The position numbers were made by a program, and so were the translations under genes. A DNA stretch of 64,000 nucleotides, taken from Sphingobium sp. CAP-1. GTDB lineage: Bacteria > Pseudomonadota > Alphaproteobacteria > Sphingomonadales > Sphingomonadaceae. Shown piece by piece: positions 63,299 through 64,000 of this stretch. The first letter of the stretch is position 1, and every line of letters begins with the position of its first letter. The stretch is from NCBI RefSeq assembly GCF_009720145.1, contig NZ_CP046252.1, forward strand, positions 1,736,001-1,800,000, in the 5' to 3' direction. The notes below the pieces were generated by a model, which was not told the origin of the DNA, made no database searches, and was given only the letters and a program-made list of their open reading frames with translations.

Positions 63299-63919
63299 TC
63301 AAAAGCTCGCCTTGATCCCGTCGATCACGAATTGCGCGGCCAGCGCAGCGAGCAGGACGCCGAGCAGGCGGGTGATGACCGCCTCGATCTTGCGCCCCAG
63401 CAGCGCCATCAGCGGCCCGGCCGCCAGCAGCGATCCCAGCATCAGGGCCAGAGTCAGCACCACCGCGCCCAGCACCACGCCGCGTTCCGCCATGCCGTTG
63501 GCGCGCGACATCAGCAGCATGACCGTGGCGATCGATCCCGGCCCGGCGATCATCGGCATCGCCATCGGGAACACCGACACATCCTCGACATGCGGCTCTT
63601 CGGTGCTGATCTTGTTGGCCCGGTCCTCGCGCCGCTGGGTGCGCTTTTCGAACACCATGTCCATCGCGATCATGAACAGCATGATGCCGCCGGCGATGCG
63701 GAAACTGTCGAGCGCGATGCCCAGCACGCCCAGCAACTGCTTGCCCCACAACGCGAACACCAGCAGGATCGCCGCCGCGATGCCGACCGCGCGGATCGCC
63801 ATCGCCCGGCGCTGGGCCGCGCTCGCGCCGCTGGTCAGGCTGGCATAGATGGGCGCACAGCCCGGCGGGTCGATCACCACGAACAAGGTGACGAAGGCGG
63901 AGAGGAACAGGGCGATCAT
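63299..63919 (-). CDS. MarC family inner-membrane protein
   Basis: 206 residues, six hydrophobic segments. Family blocks: FVTLFVVIDPPGCAPIYASLTSGAS, FRIAGGIMLFMIAMDMVFEKR, FPMAMPMIAGPGSIATVMLLMSR, and VITRLLGVLLAALAAQFVIDGIK. Despite the name no role in drug resistance has been shown for MarC proteins; function is unknown. Its ATG overlaps the stop of the upstream partial gene (ATGA). Confidence 0.93.
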   Translation of the reverse strand: MIALFLSAFVTLFVVIDPPGCAPIYASLTSGASAAQRRAMAIRAVGIAAAILLVFALWGKQLLGVLGIALDSFRIAGGIMLFMIAMDMVFEKRTQRREDRANKISTEEPHVEDVSVFPMAMPMIAGPGSIATVMLLMSRANGMAERGVVLGAVVLTLALMLGSLLAAGPLMALLGRKIEAVITRLLGVLLAALAAQFVIDGIKASF

Positions 63920-64000
63920 GATCCGGCTTTCACCCCATTTTCTTTCACCACGTCATCGATGACGGTTTCATAGGCAGAGCCGGTCCATATCCGCACGCTA
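63916..64000 (-). CDS. C-terminal fragment of an unidentified gene, cut by window edge
   Basis: The minus strand is open from the window edge to a TGA at 63916-63918 that overlaps the MarC start. The last 27 residues read SVRIWTGSAYETVIDDVVKE and so on, ending in AGS. Too short for a family call. The ATGA overlap shows it is coupled to marC. Confidence 0.6.
   Translation of the reverse strand, partial: SVRIWTGSAYETVIDDVVKENGVKAGS

Overview
This 64 kb window is a chromosomal stretch of a GC-rich alphaproteobacterium. Protein content and neighbourhoods (TonB-dependent receptors with secreted partners, a LytS-type kinase N-terminus, gshB-yraN-rsmI next to an LpoA-like lipoprotein, argH-lptM-lysA, many short high-GC palindromes) point to Sphingomonadaceae, most like Sphingobium or close relatives. 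I see no tRNA, rRNA, CRISPR array, prophage or intact insertion sequence. Genus is an inference from remembered gene families, not from a search.

Layout. 1-3.1 kb: a cut-off histidine kinase, an HxlR regulator and the single long RelA/SpoT alarmone enzyme. 3.1-4.7 kb: a decayed GIY-YIG gene, then rplJ-rplL with a structured leader and tandem hairpins; rpoB does not follow. 4.8-13.3 kb: a secreted protein, a lone solute-binding lipoprotein, a DUF4112 protein, a minus-strand run (MBL hydrolase, DUF4230, nadA, nadC, RNase T2) and xerC. 13.3-17.4 kb: DedA, gshB, yraN, rsmI and the divergent LpoA-like gene. 17.4-22.3 kb: a cobalamin uptake locus (ATPase, a frame-broken permease, binding protein, TonB receptor) with a clear cobalamin riboswitch before the receptor gene.

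22.3-40 kb is a metabolic island built on molybdenum and siroheme enzymes: an NAD-linked formate dehydrogenase operon (fdsGBA, fdsD, fdhD) with a LysR regulator and divergent mobA, followed by nitrate assimilation (nasT, nasS, narK-type transporter, nirB, nirD, nasA, cobA). Two copies of one LysR-type palindrome flank the lysR gene. The transporter and nirB each have a leader with a hexaloop hairpin followed by an intrinsic terminator, the layout expected for antitermination by the ANTAR protein NasT under control of the nitrate sensor NasS.

40-46.7 kb: an ABC-F protein, then an EmrAB/outer-membrane-factor efflux operon with a divergent TetR gene and two matching operator candidates. 46.6-49.9 kb holds the least explained locus: a 46-residue acidic peptide gene with a strong ribosome binding site, translationally coupled to two apparently paralogous proteins (one with a cupin-like HxH...H set, one without), then an OmpR-type regulator with no phospho-acceptor receiver; a receiver/coiled-coil protein is divergent. 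49.9-64 kb is mostly housekeeping: a truncated CysG-like siroheme protein, lysA, an LptM-like lipoprotein, argH, a TlpA thioredoxin, a large TonB receptor with a secreted RidA, Trm112/Lon-domain/CnoX, DUF2141 and sterol-desaturase genes, pheA, cytochrome c, a YhhQ-type transporter and MarC.

A quality caution: every apparent frame break (GIY-YIG, the permease three times, the end of nasT, the end of the sterol desaturase) would be repaired by adding one G or C to a G/C run. This suggests base-calling deletions in the assembly at least as strongly as real gene decay.
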